A stretch of 57,355 bases of DNA, taken from assembly GCA_003153435.1 (NCBI GenBank), contig PLYR01000107.1, positions 1 to 57,355 of the forward strand, given 5' to 3'. The notes under the pieces were generated by a model. It was not told the origin of the DNA and did not search any database. It was given only the letters and a program-made list of their open reading frames with translations. Positions 1 through 8,729 of this stretch are shown piece after piece. Position 1 is the stretch's first letter; every line of letters begins with the position of its first letter. Made by a program: the position numbers and the translations under genes. This stretch comes from Bacteroidota bacterium. GTDB lineage: Bacteria; Bacteroidota; Bacteroidia; Palsa-965.

Positions 1-516
1 CAGGCTTCCAAAGAAGGGTTTAAAGGTATTGTCCTGCCGGCAGAGAATGCTCGTGAGGCAGCGGTGGTGAAAGGCTTGGAAGTATATGGAGCGAGAAACA
101 TTATGGAAGTAATTCTTTTTCTGAATGGAAAAGGAGGAATTGAACGTACTGAATTAGACACTGATTCTGAATTCTACAACAAAACAGCCGATTCAGATGT
201 TGATTTTGCGGATGTAAAAGGACAACAGAATATCAAACGAGCGCTCGAGGTAGCAGCAGCCGGTGGACATAATCTGATTCTCATCGGACCTCCGGGCGCA
301 GGAAAGACGATGCTGGCAAAGCGTCTTCCAACCATTTTACCTCCGATGAATATGACAGAAGCTCTGGAAACAACCAAGATTCATTCTGTGGCCGGAAAGA
401 TAGGGAAGAATCTTGGATTGGTTACCCGAAGACCATTTCGTTCTCCACATCATACCATCAGCGATGGGATGTTATTACGTAGGTGGCGTATGAATTTGCA
501 AGTAGCTGATATTTAG
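1..516 (+). pseudogene. comM: ComM/YifB Mg-chelatase-like ATPase, 5' part, interrupted by the integrative element
   Basis: The frame is open from base 1, so the start lies outside the window. It carries the end of the N-terminal Lon-substrate-binding-like (ChlI) domain and the start of the Mg-chelatase AAA domain, with Walker A GPPGAGKT near base 295 and the family signature RPFRSPHHTISD just before the break. ComM is a hexameric branch-migration helicase that acts on incoming DNA during natural transformation. True comM sequence ends at GATG (463-466); the last codons to the stop at 514-516 come from the inserted element. The rest of the gene resumes in the same frame at 33312. The encoded fragment lacks Walker B and the lid, so it should be inactive unless the element excises. 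Confidence 0.95.
455..487. other. attL of the element
   Basis: Host comM bases (ACC ATC AGC) lead into the shared core GATG at 463-466. The element arm GATGTTATTACGTAGGTGGC follows at 468-487. This arm is an imperfect inverted match of the right-end arm, as expected for half of a serine-integrase attP site. Confidence 0.8.
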
Positions 517-609
517 GAACGTACCAAATAGCGGAATTGCAAATGACCTTAATTGAAAAGTAAGAAAATAGGTAAGAAACGGGAAGGGGGGGGGGCGCCT
601 TGATTCCGG
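517..609. other. Left-end non-coding segment with a G10 tract
   Basis: Short non-coding stretch between the end of the comM fusion frame and the recombinase stop. It holds a run of ten G at 586-595. No terminator hairpin with a T run was found here. Confidence 0.5.
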
Positions 610-2310
610 TCAACTACCTACTTTGGCTTTAATTTTGGGAATGCTGAGCCCATGGTGTGGAATCTGAAGGGGGGTAGCATTTATTAATCGCTGCATTTCA
701 AAAACACTCAACTCTCTTTGAGTAATCGTTAGTGGCTTGTTACTCGCCACCATGGCGCAATATTGGGTGACTACAAACCCCGCTAGTTCAACTTTAATCT
801 CAATAATATGCTGCCATTCACTGGGAATCCAGTGAACGATTATGTCTCTCACCTTTCGATCTACAAAAGCTTTTTTTTCTTCATCGGTCCAGGAGCTAAT
901 CGTTTTAAGAATTTTTGAATCTGCAAGGGATTCTTCCAATAAATCTACTTTTTTGCTAAACTCATTGATCTCATCAGTCGTCTGTTTCTGTAAACTCACC
1001 AACTGAATTCCTTCCTCTTTAAGAATAGCACTCCTTTTTTCAAATTGTTCCATTGTAATTTTATCATTAACATACAGAGTAATCAGATTTTCATTCCTCC
1101 CTTCAGTTGCTGCTATTTGGTTTGCTATGCTGGACTTCTTTTTTGCAAGTTCCTTTAATTTTTCAGGTGCATTAATTGTTTTCAGTTCATCCTTTATTGT
1201 CGTTTGCTGAATCTTGTTACTGACAATTAAGTTCCATATTTTATCATTAAAGCTATCGAGATTTACAGACCTTGCCCCACATGGGACTTGCCTTTTTGAA
1301 CTACACATATAAACCCTTTCATCAATTTTTATTTTTCCGTACCAGTTTGCTCCACATTTTGCACAACGGATTTTTCCCTTAAAAAGGTAAAAATGAGTAG
1401 CGTGATTGCCGGAATTGTTTTTGTTATGCTTTAAATTAGCTTGGATCTTATCCCATGTTTCCTTGTCGATTATTGCCGGAACAGGAATAATTTCCTTGCT
1501 GAAAATTCGGTGACCATAGTACAAGGGATTAGTCAACATACAATAGACTGTTCCCGCTCGCCACACAAAATCTTCGTTATTTACCACCCTTATACTGCCC
1601 GTATGTTTATTCTTAACTTTTGTACCATTGAGTAAAACTTTCTTGCACCGTGTTTCAATATCAAGTTTATTTAATTTCAACGCGATAGTATTCGTTCCAT
1701 GCCCGGAGAGGGACAACTCAACTATTTTCCGGTATACTTCGGCTTCTTCAGGATCAATTTCTATAAATCGATCGCTATTCCTACGGAAACCATAAGGCAG
1801 AATTACTCCCGGCCACCTGCCCATTTTCGCACCTTCGATTACAGCTCTTTTGCTTCGCACAACGAACATTTCACGCTCCTGTCTTGCGATTAATGCAGTT
1901 AAGTCGGCAACGAATGATTGCTGTGGGTCTTGTAAATTGATAGTTTGGTTTATCGTGTGAAGGTTGATGTTGTTTTTAAGAAGAATTTGTTTGATGAAAA
2001 AGGTAGCAACGGGCGATCGAGAAAGGCGATCTTGTTCCGTAACAAAGATGTCCGATACTTTCCCTTCGGTACAAAAATCAAGAAGTGCTTTAAGGACGGG
2101 TCTGTTTTTAAATTCAAGATCGTCGCTCGCTCCTGATTTCCCCTTTTCAACGTGTATTCTGTAGTTTAGCCCTAAACTTTTCGCTTTTAATTTACCTGCA
2201 TTCTCCTGCGCCAAAAGCGAATGCCCCTTCTCTACCTGTATATCGGTAGAAACGCGACAGTACACATCTAAAGTATTTTGGCTGCTTTTGTTCACGGTAT
2301 TAACACACAA
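610..2310 (-). CDS. Large serine recombinase (integrase)
   Basis: This 566-residue site-specific recombinase very probably inserted the element into comM. The N-terminal resolvase-type catalytic domain (about residues 13-155) has the nucleophile in YCRVS (Ser21) and the conserved EQDRLSR segment near residue 92. A Recombinase domain follows (about 165-290). Next is a zinc beta-ribbon with four cysteines (Cys316, Cys319, Cys336, Cys344), and then a long coiled-coil-rich segment from about 380 to 460, which in this family controls integration versus excision. The gene reads toward the left end and is the terminal gene of the element. It lies 48 bases downstream of the polymerase-like gene and may share its transcript. 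Length and domain order fit the large serine integrase family; no recombination directionality factor could be identified. Confidence 0.95.
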   Translation of the reverse strand: MCVNTVNKSSQNTLDVYCRVSTDIQVEKGHSLLAQENAGKLKAKSLGLNYRIHVEKGKSGASDDLEFKNRPVLKALLDFCTEGKVSDIFVTEQDRLSRSPVATFFIKQILLKNNINLHTINQTINLQDPQQSFVADLTALIARQEREMFVVRSKRAVIEGAKMGRWPGVILPYGFRRNSDRFIEIDPEEAEVYRKIVELSLSGHGTNTIALKLNKLDIETRCKKVLLNGTKVKNKHTGSIRVVNNEDFVWRAGTVYCMLTNPLYYGHRIFSKEIIPVPAIIDKETWDKIQANLKHNKNNSGNHATHFYLFKGKIRCAKCGANWYGKIKIDERVYMCSSKRQVPCGARSVNLDSFNDKIWNLIVSNKIQQTTIKDELKTINAPEKLKELAKKKSSIANQIAATEGRNENLITLYVNDKITMEQFEKRSAILKEEGIQLVSLQKQTTDEINEFSKKVDLLEESLADSKILKTISSWTDEEKKAFVDRKVRDIIVHWIPSEWQHIIEIKVELAGFVVTQYCAMVASNKPLTITQRELSVFEMQRLINATPLQIPHHGLSIPKIKAKVGS

Positions 2311-2358
2311 TTGGTTTGCTATTATACTAAAGAGAGGGTTGTGGTAAAACCCTTTTGA

Positions 2359-3795
2359 TCACTTAAGGGTCGGAGGATGAACCCCTAAAGCATGGAATTC
2401 ATTTCTGATCGCTTCTTCGACAGCCTTTAGATGATGAGGTGAAACAATGACTGAATCGTGGACAGTCAGGAACGGTCCTGCACCGATTTCAATGAGCTTA
2501 GGAACGATCCTGCCAAGAAATATTCTAGATTCCATTCGTTGCATCATACATGCCAGGCTCTTGTGATAACCGCTTGGTCCTTCGAACTTCCCTTTTTTAT
2601 TCAAAAAAATGGTTTCAATAAAAGGCAGTTCCTTTTCGGAGAGAGCCTTAATCTTTCTAAAAGCAGCATTTACAGATGGGAACTCTGTGTTGAAAATTTC
2701 ACGAATGAGACGTTTAGTTACGGCTCCCAGTTTTTCCCATTTCTTCGGAGCACGATTTGGAGAAAACATCAGGTAAAATATTTCTTCTTTTGCAGTATCT
2801 CTGTCTATTCCTTCCCGAAGTGACATCCAATACTCATAGAGTTTTCCCGTAGCACAGAGTTCAGCGTATTTTTCAAAGTCTGATTTCCCTTTCAAGTTCT
2901 GTAGCGCTGGGATGCAGGCTTTAAATTCTGGAAGTATAAGGTCAATTAGAGTTGGATTGATTGCGATTGAGCTAAAATACGGCTGACTATTGGCAATGTC
3001 CGTCACGCCGGGAGCATCCTTAGATCCCTCAATCCGAATGAACGGCCTTAATTGCTTCCACAGGTTGCTGAATGGTGTATGAAGGCGCTCACCGTATGCA
3101 TCGACCTTTCCTTCTCTAGCATAGCCATCATTGCACATGTGCATTTGCAGTAACATATCCGGATAGTTTCGTTCCTCGCCTGATTTGGTATCCCTGACAA
3201 TGATTTTCCCTTCTGAGACTTTCTGTAAGAAAGATTGGGCATTCCGGAGGTCAAATTTGACTTTTGTCATCATCTTCATTAGCTCTCTGTGAGTAGAATT
3301 TAATTCTGGGTTCCGCTCCTCTCGCCTGCGTTTTTGAGAAAGTTTCAACTTATGTAGACTTTTAAGTGTACAATGATCTGTTATAATTTCCTTGCGAAAG
3401 TGGCATACGCTATTGTTTTCATGGAGCAATGTTGAAGGAATCCGGTATTGCTGGCTCTGCTCTCCAGGAGTATACTTTAACCCACCTGTTAAGTGATCTC
3501 GGCGTAATTCCAATAATCCTTTTAGCTCAAAAAAATCTACAAATCTTTTATACTCAAAGGTTACAGATTTCTGAAGCAGATCGGAGTGCAAAGTGACCCA
3601 ACCAGTTCTATGCATAACAGATTGTTTTATTTCCGTATTCGACATTTGATTCAAGCGTGACAAATACATCTGGTGATAGAATGCAATAATCCTACCTGGA
3701 TTCAATCCGCTGATTTTTGCCAATTCTTTGATGGGAGGCAGACCCCGTGGTACATAACCTTTTATGGGTTTATACCTTATTATTTTTTTTGGCAT
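2359..3795 (-). CDS. Stand-alone polymerase palm protein resembling family A DNA polymerase / T7 RNA polymerase
   Basis: A 478-residue protein without a recognisable exonuclease or primase domain. The C-terminal half shows the ordered motifs of the family A/T7-type palm and fingers. Motif A-like DIANSQPYF has Asp266. Motif B-like R332-x3-K336-x7-F344 compares with the family pattern R-x3-K-x7-Y(G). A Q-helix-like stretch spans about 414-434, and motif C-like HDS has His446-Asp447. The N-terminal 180 residues look helical and basic, with a winged-helix-like start. It reads in the same direction as the integrase, directly upstream of it, with a stand-alone hybrid-binding domain next upstream. 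The motif spacing argues for a real nucleotidyltransferase palm; whether it makes DNA or RNA cannot be told. The assignment is inference from motifs only. Confidence 0.6.
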   Translation of the reverse strand: MPKKIIRYKPIKGYVPRGLPPIKELAKISGLNPGRIIAFYHQMYLSRLNQMSNTEIKQSVMHRTGWVTLHSDLLQKSVTFEYKRFVDFFELKGLLELRRDHLTGGLKYTPGEQSQQYRIPSTLLHENNSVCHFRKEIITDHCTLKSLHKLKLSQKRRREERNPELNSTHRELMKMMTKVKFDLRNAQSFLQKVSEGKIIVRDTKSGEERNYPDMLLQMHMCNDGYAREGKVDAYGERLHTPFSNLWKQLRPFIRIEGSKDAPGVTDIANSQPYFSSIAINPTLIDLILPEFKACIPALQNLKGKSDFEKYAELCATGKLYEYWMSLREGIDRDTAKEEIFYLMFSPNRAPKKWEKLGAVTKRLIREIFNTEFPSVNAAFRKIKALSEKELPFIETIFLNKKGKFEGPSGYHKSLACMMQRMESRIFLGRIVPKLIEIGAGPFLTVHDSVIVSPHHLKAVEEAIRNEFHALGVHPPTLK

Positions 3796-3842
3796 TTTCT
3801 TTCGAATTTATTACGATAGGTACATTCTTACAGCATTATATA

Positions 3843-4088
3843 CTATACATTTTCTTTTCTGTCTTTGTTTTGATCTAGCCATTTTCTCAGAGCTATTTTC
3901 GCTTCCATATAGGAATTGTATTTCTGGTGTAGATTCCCCAAAAACTTATCAGTTTGTTTTTTTACATCAGCCCAATTATCGTAGATACCCGGATTTCGGC
4001 CTATAAAAACGACGTAGTATTTCTTTGCGCCATTACCTTTTCCTTTGAAATACTGACTATGGAATTCATCTGGGAATAGTTTTTGCAT
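3843..4088 (-). CDS. Stand-alone RNase H1 N-terminal-type (viroplasmin / hybrid-binding) domain protein
   Basis: An 81-residue protein that is almost entirely one caulimovirus-viroplasmin / RNase HI N-terminal domain. It shows the YYVVFIGRNPGIY strand-turn, the W-x-x-x-K-x-Q segment and a closing K-YNSYMEAKIAL helix. In RNase H1 this small domain binds RNA:DNA hybrids or double-stranded RNA. There is no catalytic RNase H domain (no DEDD residues) in this frame or nearby. It lies 47 bases upstream of the polymerase-like gene, so the two may be co-transcribed and may act together on a hybrid substrate. Confidence 0.75.
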   Translation of the reverse strand: MQKLFPDEFHSQYFKGKGNGAKKYYVVFIGRNPGIYDNWADVKKQTDKFLGNLHQKYNSYMEAKIALRKWLDQNKDRKENV

Positions 4089-4142
4089 GTTGTTTAATTA
4101 TTTGAGTTTAAGTCTTTTATGTAAAGTAGTTTTGGAGGTTTT

Positions 4143-5369
4143 TTATTTGGAGAAATATTCGTCGTTCATTATGATTGGTATTGCTTTAAACAAGGCAATT
4201 ACATTGTCTTCGTCCGGGCTGTTAAACTGTTTTCCTATTTTGCCAATTGGGTTTGCCACCATACCCCCGTCAATCAGTACGTTCAGCTCTGAATTCCAAA
4301 CACCACCATAAGTTGAAATAATACACTTTCCCAAAAATATTCCCAAAGCATTCCATTCACCTTTTTCATTCTCAATGGGTTGAGTTCTGATGTGATTAAT
4401 ATACTTTGACAACCATATTACTCCCTCTTCATTAAATGCAAGAACCTTTCTAGCATATTGGGATAATCTATATCGGACATTTTCTGCGAGAAAGTCCATC
4501 TGATGATTCACGGCCTCTAATCTCTCGAGAGGGGTTAAACTTTCCTTTTTATGAGCATCTGCTGAATTGAGTTCTTTGAAATACTTGCTTATATTCTCTA
4601 ACGGAGCACTTGCATACTGGCTAAAAACTAAATTGGCTGGATTCAGGAGATAGCCATCTTTTATCTGAATATTTTTGATTAGGTATTCCCCTTCGACCCA
4701 TAAACCCCCGACTTTTCTGATAATGCACTCCCCCAAAAACGCTGATAGATATTCCTTTGTAAGTCCCGCGCCCTCCATTTTGAAAAACATATTGATGAAT
4801 TGTTCTGCCAGCAAGACTCCTTCCTCATCAAAGGCAACTTCCTTGCCCGCATAGGCTGAAACATACATTCTGCCGAGCTCTGCACAATATTGCATGTATT
4901 CATTTACATCGTAACTTGTGCTATTTAATTTGGCTGTGAGACTCGCAGCTACGCTTTTGTATGTACCATTCCGTTGGAGATTGTTCATAAACTGGAAGTA
5001 TATCACCTTTTTATAAAGAGAGAAATCGGGCCCTTCTTCCAACTGCAAGGTCATATAGTAAAGTGGAAAGAAGTAAGCTCCAGATGGGAATAGAATCACT
5101 AAATCGTCTTCATTAAAGACCAACTCGCCTCCAAGAATTTTGTGTACTGCCAATGTCACAAAAGCATTCAGTGATTGAATCTCGCCTTCCTTTGTTTCGT
5201 CATTTTCTGCCTTTATTGTTTCGAGATAATCAGTAATGCTTAATATTCCGGCCATTCCAAGTACCATCTCTTTTCCAAGAATTTGCTTCGCTTTGCCTGA
5301 ATCTGTAACTAACTGTTCTTTTTCTTTTTCAGAAAGTGGGCGGAATTGAAAGTTTTGAGTCGTATCCAT
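4143..5369 (-). CDS. Hypothetical protein with an internal duplication
   Basis: No family assigned. This 408-residue soluble protein contains two copies of a roughly 75-residue unit: one around residues 180-230 and a second around 310-370. Both run AF(D/N)EEGV, then a helix, then FLG(E/K)CII, a K/Y-GG(L/V)W turn and a variable end. The repeated LG-C-II-GG-W pattern is reminiscent of small immunity-type domains, but I cannot confirm that. There is no signal peptide or membrane segment. It is the middle gene of the leftward block that ends with the integrase, between an unknown gene and the hybrid-binding domain gene. Confidence 0.75.
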   Translation of the reverse strand: MDTTQNFQFRPLSEKEKEQLVTDSGKAKQILGKEMVLGMAGILSITDYLETIKAENDETKEGEIQSLNAFVTLAVHKILGGELVFNEDDLVILFPSGAYFFPLYYMTLQLEEGPDFSLYKKVIYFQFMNNLQRNGTYKSVAASLTAKLNSTSYDVNEYMQYCAELGRMYVSAYAGKEVAFDEEGVLLAEQFINMFFKMEGAGLTKEYLSAFLGECIIRKVGGLWVEGEYLIKNIQIKDGYLLNPANLVFSQYASAPLENISKYFKELNSADAHKKESLTPLERLEAVNHQMDFLAENVRYRLSQYARKVLAFNEEGVIWLSKYINHIRTQPIENEKGEWNALGIFLGKCIISTYGGVWNSELNVLIDGGMVANPIGKIGKQFNSPDEDNVIALFKAIPIIMNDEYFSK

Positions 5370-5451
5370 TTTATTTGAAGATTTAGGGTTATTTTAAAAT
5401 TGTTTTCTTTATTGCTACACAGTTACACCCATGATTGACGGACAGACGGGA

Positions 5452-6306
5452 TCAATAGTGAATATATTTGCAGGATTTTCTCCTGTTCCCATGATAGGAA
5501 TTAATCCAAACTGTGCTGATCGGATTGGGATCTTTTCCTATTTCACCTGTTATTTCGACTTTCATTATTCTTTCGCTAACAGATTCCACATAATCATCTC
5601 TGTCTATAGAATGCACTCCTTTTTTTGTATACCACTGATCTGAAAATAGGTCTTTAGACTGGTGGATGAAGTCTATGTCCCCTTCCCCTTCTGAAAAGGC
5701 TGGTGTTTTTTCTACAACTTCACCTTCGGAGTTGATTTCAATTTGCTTTTCATAGTGATGATCAAAATAATGTACCCTCTCTGTATATTCTGGAATGTGA
5801 TCTCCCCGGTCGTGGCTGTAATGTGTTTTGAATACACGACAGAGAAGCTTGCCTTTTCTGAAAATGGATGTCGATATTCCTTGAGGGTCTGAGGAATTGA
5901 TGATTAGATTCGCACCTTCATGATCATAATATGTCTCCTCCGTTTTTTGCCAGTGCAAGTTGCAGCAACACACGATCTCTTTATTTTGGATTATGAATGT
6001 CCCATCTGAATCGGTTCCACTCCCAGGTTTTGCTGGAAAGAATCCGACACGGAGCCGTTTTGTTGGGTCAAATATTCCGAGAAATCCGTCGGCTGATGTA
6101 ACCAAAGAACCATCATCAAATCCTATTCTAGTTAAGTCTATTGTGTTGAACTCTTTGCTAGCGAATTGAACCAATTCTCGATTACCGGGAGAGCCTAATA
6201 TCGATTTGTACTTCGTTAAGTGGCTCTGGATATTTTTTAATTCGATTTCCGGATCAATGGATTTATTATCATTTTTCCTTTTGATTGCTTTTTTCTTTGC
6301 TTTCAT
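5452..6306 (-). CDS. Hypothetical protein
   Basis: No family recognised. The 284-residue product starts with a strongly basic N-terminus (KAKKKAIKRK) and is otherwise rich in beta-type segments and in Asp, His and Tyr. A Cys-Cys-Cys run lies near residue 111. No membrane segment is present. Six bases separate it from the C5 methyltransferase stop upstream, so it is very probably translated from the ParB-methyltransferase transcript. Confidence 0.7.
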   Translation of the reverse strand: MKAKKKAIKRKNDNKSIDPEIELKNIQSHLTKYKSILGSPGNRELVQFASKEFNTIDLTRIGFDDGSLVTSADGFLGIFDPTKRLRVGFFPAKPGSGTDSDGTFIIQNKEIVCCCNLHWQKTEETYYDHEGANLIINSSDPQGISTSIFRKGKLLCRVFKTHYSHDRGDHIPEYTERVHYFDHHYEKQIEINSEGEVVEKTPAFSEGEGDIDFIHQSKDLFSDQWYTKKGVHSIDRDDYVESVSERIMKVEITGEIGKDPNPISTVWINSYHGNRRKSCKYIHY

Positions 6307-6312
6307 TTGAGG

Positions 6313-7233
6313 TTATTTTAAAATTGTTTGCTTAATTGTTTCTGCTATTTTTCGCATGACCGGTGGGCATACAGCATTCCCAAGGATGCGCATATTCACT
6401 GATCGGGACTTTGATACCATGCGAAAGTCTGCTGGAAAACCCATCAATAGTTTTGCATGATCCACGCTGAGAAGTTCCCATTTCCCATCAATGAAAAGTT
6501 CTGTCTGATTGCTTGCAGTGATGGTACACATGTAATGGTTGGAAGACTTTGCTTTTGCCTTAAATTGTCCTGGACGAAAAAATTTAGCTTCTGGAATGGC
6601 ATGCTTTAGACGGAGGAGCCTTGCGCCTTCAATATTTGGTTCTGGAAATTGTATTTCCACGCCCGGATTCACGTCCCGCCGTTTTCCAATCAAAAATAGC
6701 CTTCTTCGATCCTGATAGACCCCATAGTAGGGCGCTGTAACCAGTTTAAATTTGAAGTCGTAATTGCCTAATTCGTTCAGCTTTTTTATCATTTCATTGT
6801 AGTAGGGTTTCTTGGCACCTGTAACAACGCCATCGACATTTTCACCGGTAAAGGATCTTGGTTGCAGGTCTTTTATTTTATCAACAAAATGGTTGAAATT
6901 TCTGTTGATGTCTTCCGGCGGTTTTTTACAGAATTTGGCATTAGCCTGAGAATAGAGTTGGCATGGCCACGAACAGTGAAGCAAATCCAATTGACCTTTT
7001 TCCAGCCCAGTCAATCGAAAAATTTCCTCGGCAGAAACCTGCTCCATTCTTTTTTCGAGAACTAATGTTTGCGGAAAATTTGCGATATGACACTCCACCG
7101 CCTTTTGAGCGAAGTCAATTCCAAGAACCCCATCCAAGCCAGCCTGGGAAATCCCTAGGCTGGCTCCGCCACCTCCACAACATAAATCGATAAACGTGAG
7201 TTGTGGTCGTTTTAGCACTTTGTTCGGTTTCAT
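6313..7233 (-). CDS. DNA C5-cytosine methyltransferase
   Basis: Transfers a methyl group from S-adenosylmethionine to cytosine C5 in DNA. Motif I is FIDLCCGGGGASLG (about 14-27). The catalytic motif IV is WPCQ with Cys91, motif VI is GENVDG, motif VIII is QDRRRLFLIG, and motif X is LGNAVCPPV near the C-terminus. At 306 residues it is compact, with a short target-recognition region, so specificity cannot be read. The ATG overlaps the TGA of the ParB-like gene (ATGA at 7230-7233), indicating translational coupling. No restriction endonuclease lies beside it, so it is probably an orphan methylase, for regulation or anti-restriction of the element. Confidence 0.93.
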   Translation of the reverse strand: MKPNKVLKRPQLTFIDLCCGGGGASLGISQAGLDGVLGIDFAQKAVECHIANFPQTLVLEKRMEQVSAEEIFRLTGLEKGQLDLLHCSWPCQLYSQANAKFCKKPPEDINRNFNHFVDKIKDLQPRSFTGENVDGVVTGAKKPYYNEMIKKLNELGNYDFKFKLVTAPYYGVYQDRRRLFLIGKRRDVNPGVEIQFPEPNIEGARLLRLKHAIPEAKFFRPGQFKAKAKSSNHYMCTITASNQTELFIDGKWELLSVDHAKLLMGFPADFRMVSKSRSVNMRILGNAVCPPVMRKIAETIKQTILK

Positions 7234-8507
7234 ATTTTGTCCTCCATTTTAACGATGCTCACCATCTTATTATAGCATTCACATTCTGGGTGCTTGCACC
7301 GGTAGAAGACGGATTTATTCTGTGGTAATGCAACAATCTCTGTGGTAGAGTTGTCCACTGCCTCCTGACCGTCATCAGCCTTAACCGCTTGTAGATAATC
7401 GTTAGCCGCATTTTCGGTATGCTCATCCTCCTCTTCGTCATCCTCATCCTCATCTGTATCTTCTTTTTGATCCTCCAGTTCCTCCTCTTTTTTATAATCG
7501 TTCGCCTCAGCTTCGATATTCTGCTCGTCATCACCCTCATCTTCATCTATATCTTCCTTTTGATCCTCCCGTTCCTCCTCTTTCGCCGATAAATCATTTT
7601 CTTCCATTCCCTCATGGCTTTCTTCATCCTCATTCTGAGAATTTTCATTGGATATTTCCTTTTCTGGGTCTTGACCAGGGTCAGTTGAAATATGTGTTGA
7701 GGTCTGAAGGGGCGTGTTATTGAGTTCAACTTCCTTTTTGGGTGTATAAAAGGATTCTGTTGAGAGCCCTCGAATGCAAGAAAAAAAGGCTTCTTCAATA
7801 CTGAACTCGCCCGAGGTGATTCGCTGATGGTATTTTGGCTGCATTTCATCGATCAACCGATTCCATACAACAGTAATATCCTCCTTTTCCAATGCATATT
7901 TCTTGATAAACTTGATCAGTTTGCAAGCACCATCAACACTCATATTTCCCTTCTCAATATCATCGAACAATTCGGGCCTGTTCCTGAGCACATTGAGATA
8001 CTTGTTAATTGTTGCAGGGGATTTTTTAAATCTAACTGCCAGCCGTTCATCTGTTGTTCCTTTTTCCGTTTCTCCTAATCGCATCTTATCAGTGCGAGTT
8101 CCTGGCTTTCGCCCCCACATCTGTTTTGTAAATTCGATTATTCGAGCCGTTTGGTATTCTGTCAGTTTGGTCGCCTCGTTTCCTGCAATAATGGCAGCTT
8201 TGATTTTATCCTCGGAAGAGTATTCTTCTACGAGCACTGGAATTTGTTCAATTCCAAGTATTTTGAAAGCAGCAATTCTTGTATTTCCGGAAATGCCCAG
8301 CCACTTTCCAATATTGATATAATCTGGTGTTACACTTGGCAAGTGTTTGAGTCCGTTTTCTGCAATGGACAGTGCAATTGCTTGTGCGTCTTCCTTAGTT
8401 CTTTCAAAGAAGGAGAAGTGGTGCGGCGAAACATCATTTACGTTTACTGTAATAATCTTCAGTTCTTTGTTTATCGAACCTACTGCGTTCAGGGTTTCTT
8501 CGGCCAT
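7230..8507 (-). CDS. ParB-like nuclease-domain protein with acidic C-terminal tail
   Basis: The 425-residue protein has an N-terminal ParB/Srx-type domain (about 15-110) including GISGNTRIAAFKILG, the equivalent of the ParB GERR/nucleotide-binding loop. A helical DNA-binding core follows, with the KSPATINKYLNVLR helix-turn-helix at about 160-180. Residues about 275-390 are an extended acidic, Glu/Asp/Lys-rich tail with low-complexity repeats. A C-terminal patch with Cys-x3-Cys-x-Cys and YNKMV may be a small metal site. There is no ParA neighbour, so it is more likely a ParB-like regulator or CTPase/nuclease of the element than a segregation protein. It is the first gene of the leftward ParB-methylase transcript. 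Confidence 0.88.
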   Translation of the reverse strand: MAEETLNAVGSINKELKIITVNVNDVSPHHFSFFERTKEDAQAIALSIAENGLKHLPSVTPDYINIGKWLGISGNTRIAAFKILGIEQIPVLVEEYSSEDKIKAAIIAGNEATKLTEYQTARIIEFTKQMWGRKPGTRTDKMRLGETEKGTTDERLAVRFKKSPATINKYLNVLRNRPELFDDIEKGNMSVDGACKLIKFIKKYALEKEDITVVWNRLIDEMQPKYHQRITSGEFSIEEAFFSCIRGLSTESFYTPKKEVELNNTPLQTSTHISTDPGQDPEKEISNENSQNEDEESHEGMEENDLSAKEEEREDQKEDIDEDEGDDEQNIEAEANDYKKEEELEDQKEDTDEDEDDEEEDEHTENAANDYLQAVKADDGQEAVDNSTTEIVALPQNKSVFYRCKHPECECYNKMVSIVKMEDKI

Positions 8508-8676
8508 TTTGTTTAAAGTTTAGATTGTTAATATTCGAACCTTCCGTTATTTTATGTGAGGTTGGTTGAGACCAGGAGTGATTCTACCACCGAGCCGTCA
8601 GGGTGGTTTCTTTACAGGAAGACGTATATGTTGGATGGCAATCATCAATTGGATTTTGATGATGCAAGAAAGCCAC

Positions 8677-8709
8677 AAAAAAAGTCGGACCTACGTCCGA
8701 CTCTTTTTC
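8677..8709 (-). terminator. Rho-independent terminator, probably bidirectional
   Basis: Perfect 8-bp stem AGTCGGAC (8683-8690) / GTCCGACT (8695-8702) with a CTAC loop. It is flanked by seven A on the left and a T run on the right, so it can terminate in either direction. It sits 28 bases past the stop of the leftward gene at 8730-9782 and upstream of the ParB operon. Confidence 0.85.
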
Positions 8710-8729
8710 CTACTAATGTTCCTACTAAT

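Noticed and set aside
1441-2164. Several rightward open frames inside the integrase gene
   Set aside because: They are antisense to a well-supported recombinase gene and show no family features.
2359-4088. Reverse transcriptase or retron
   Set aside because: The polymerase-like protein has no YxDD motif; its motifs fit family A/T7-type palms better, and no msr-msd-like structure was recognised.
7259-7849. Basic Arg/Lys/Met-rich leftward frames over the ParB C-terminal tail
   Set aside because: They are out-of-frame readings of the repetitive Glu/Asp codons of the acidic tail.
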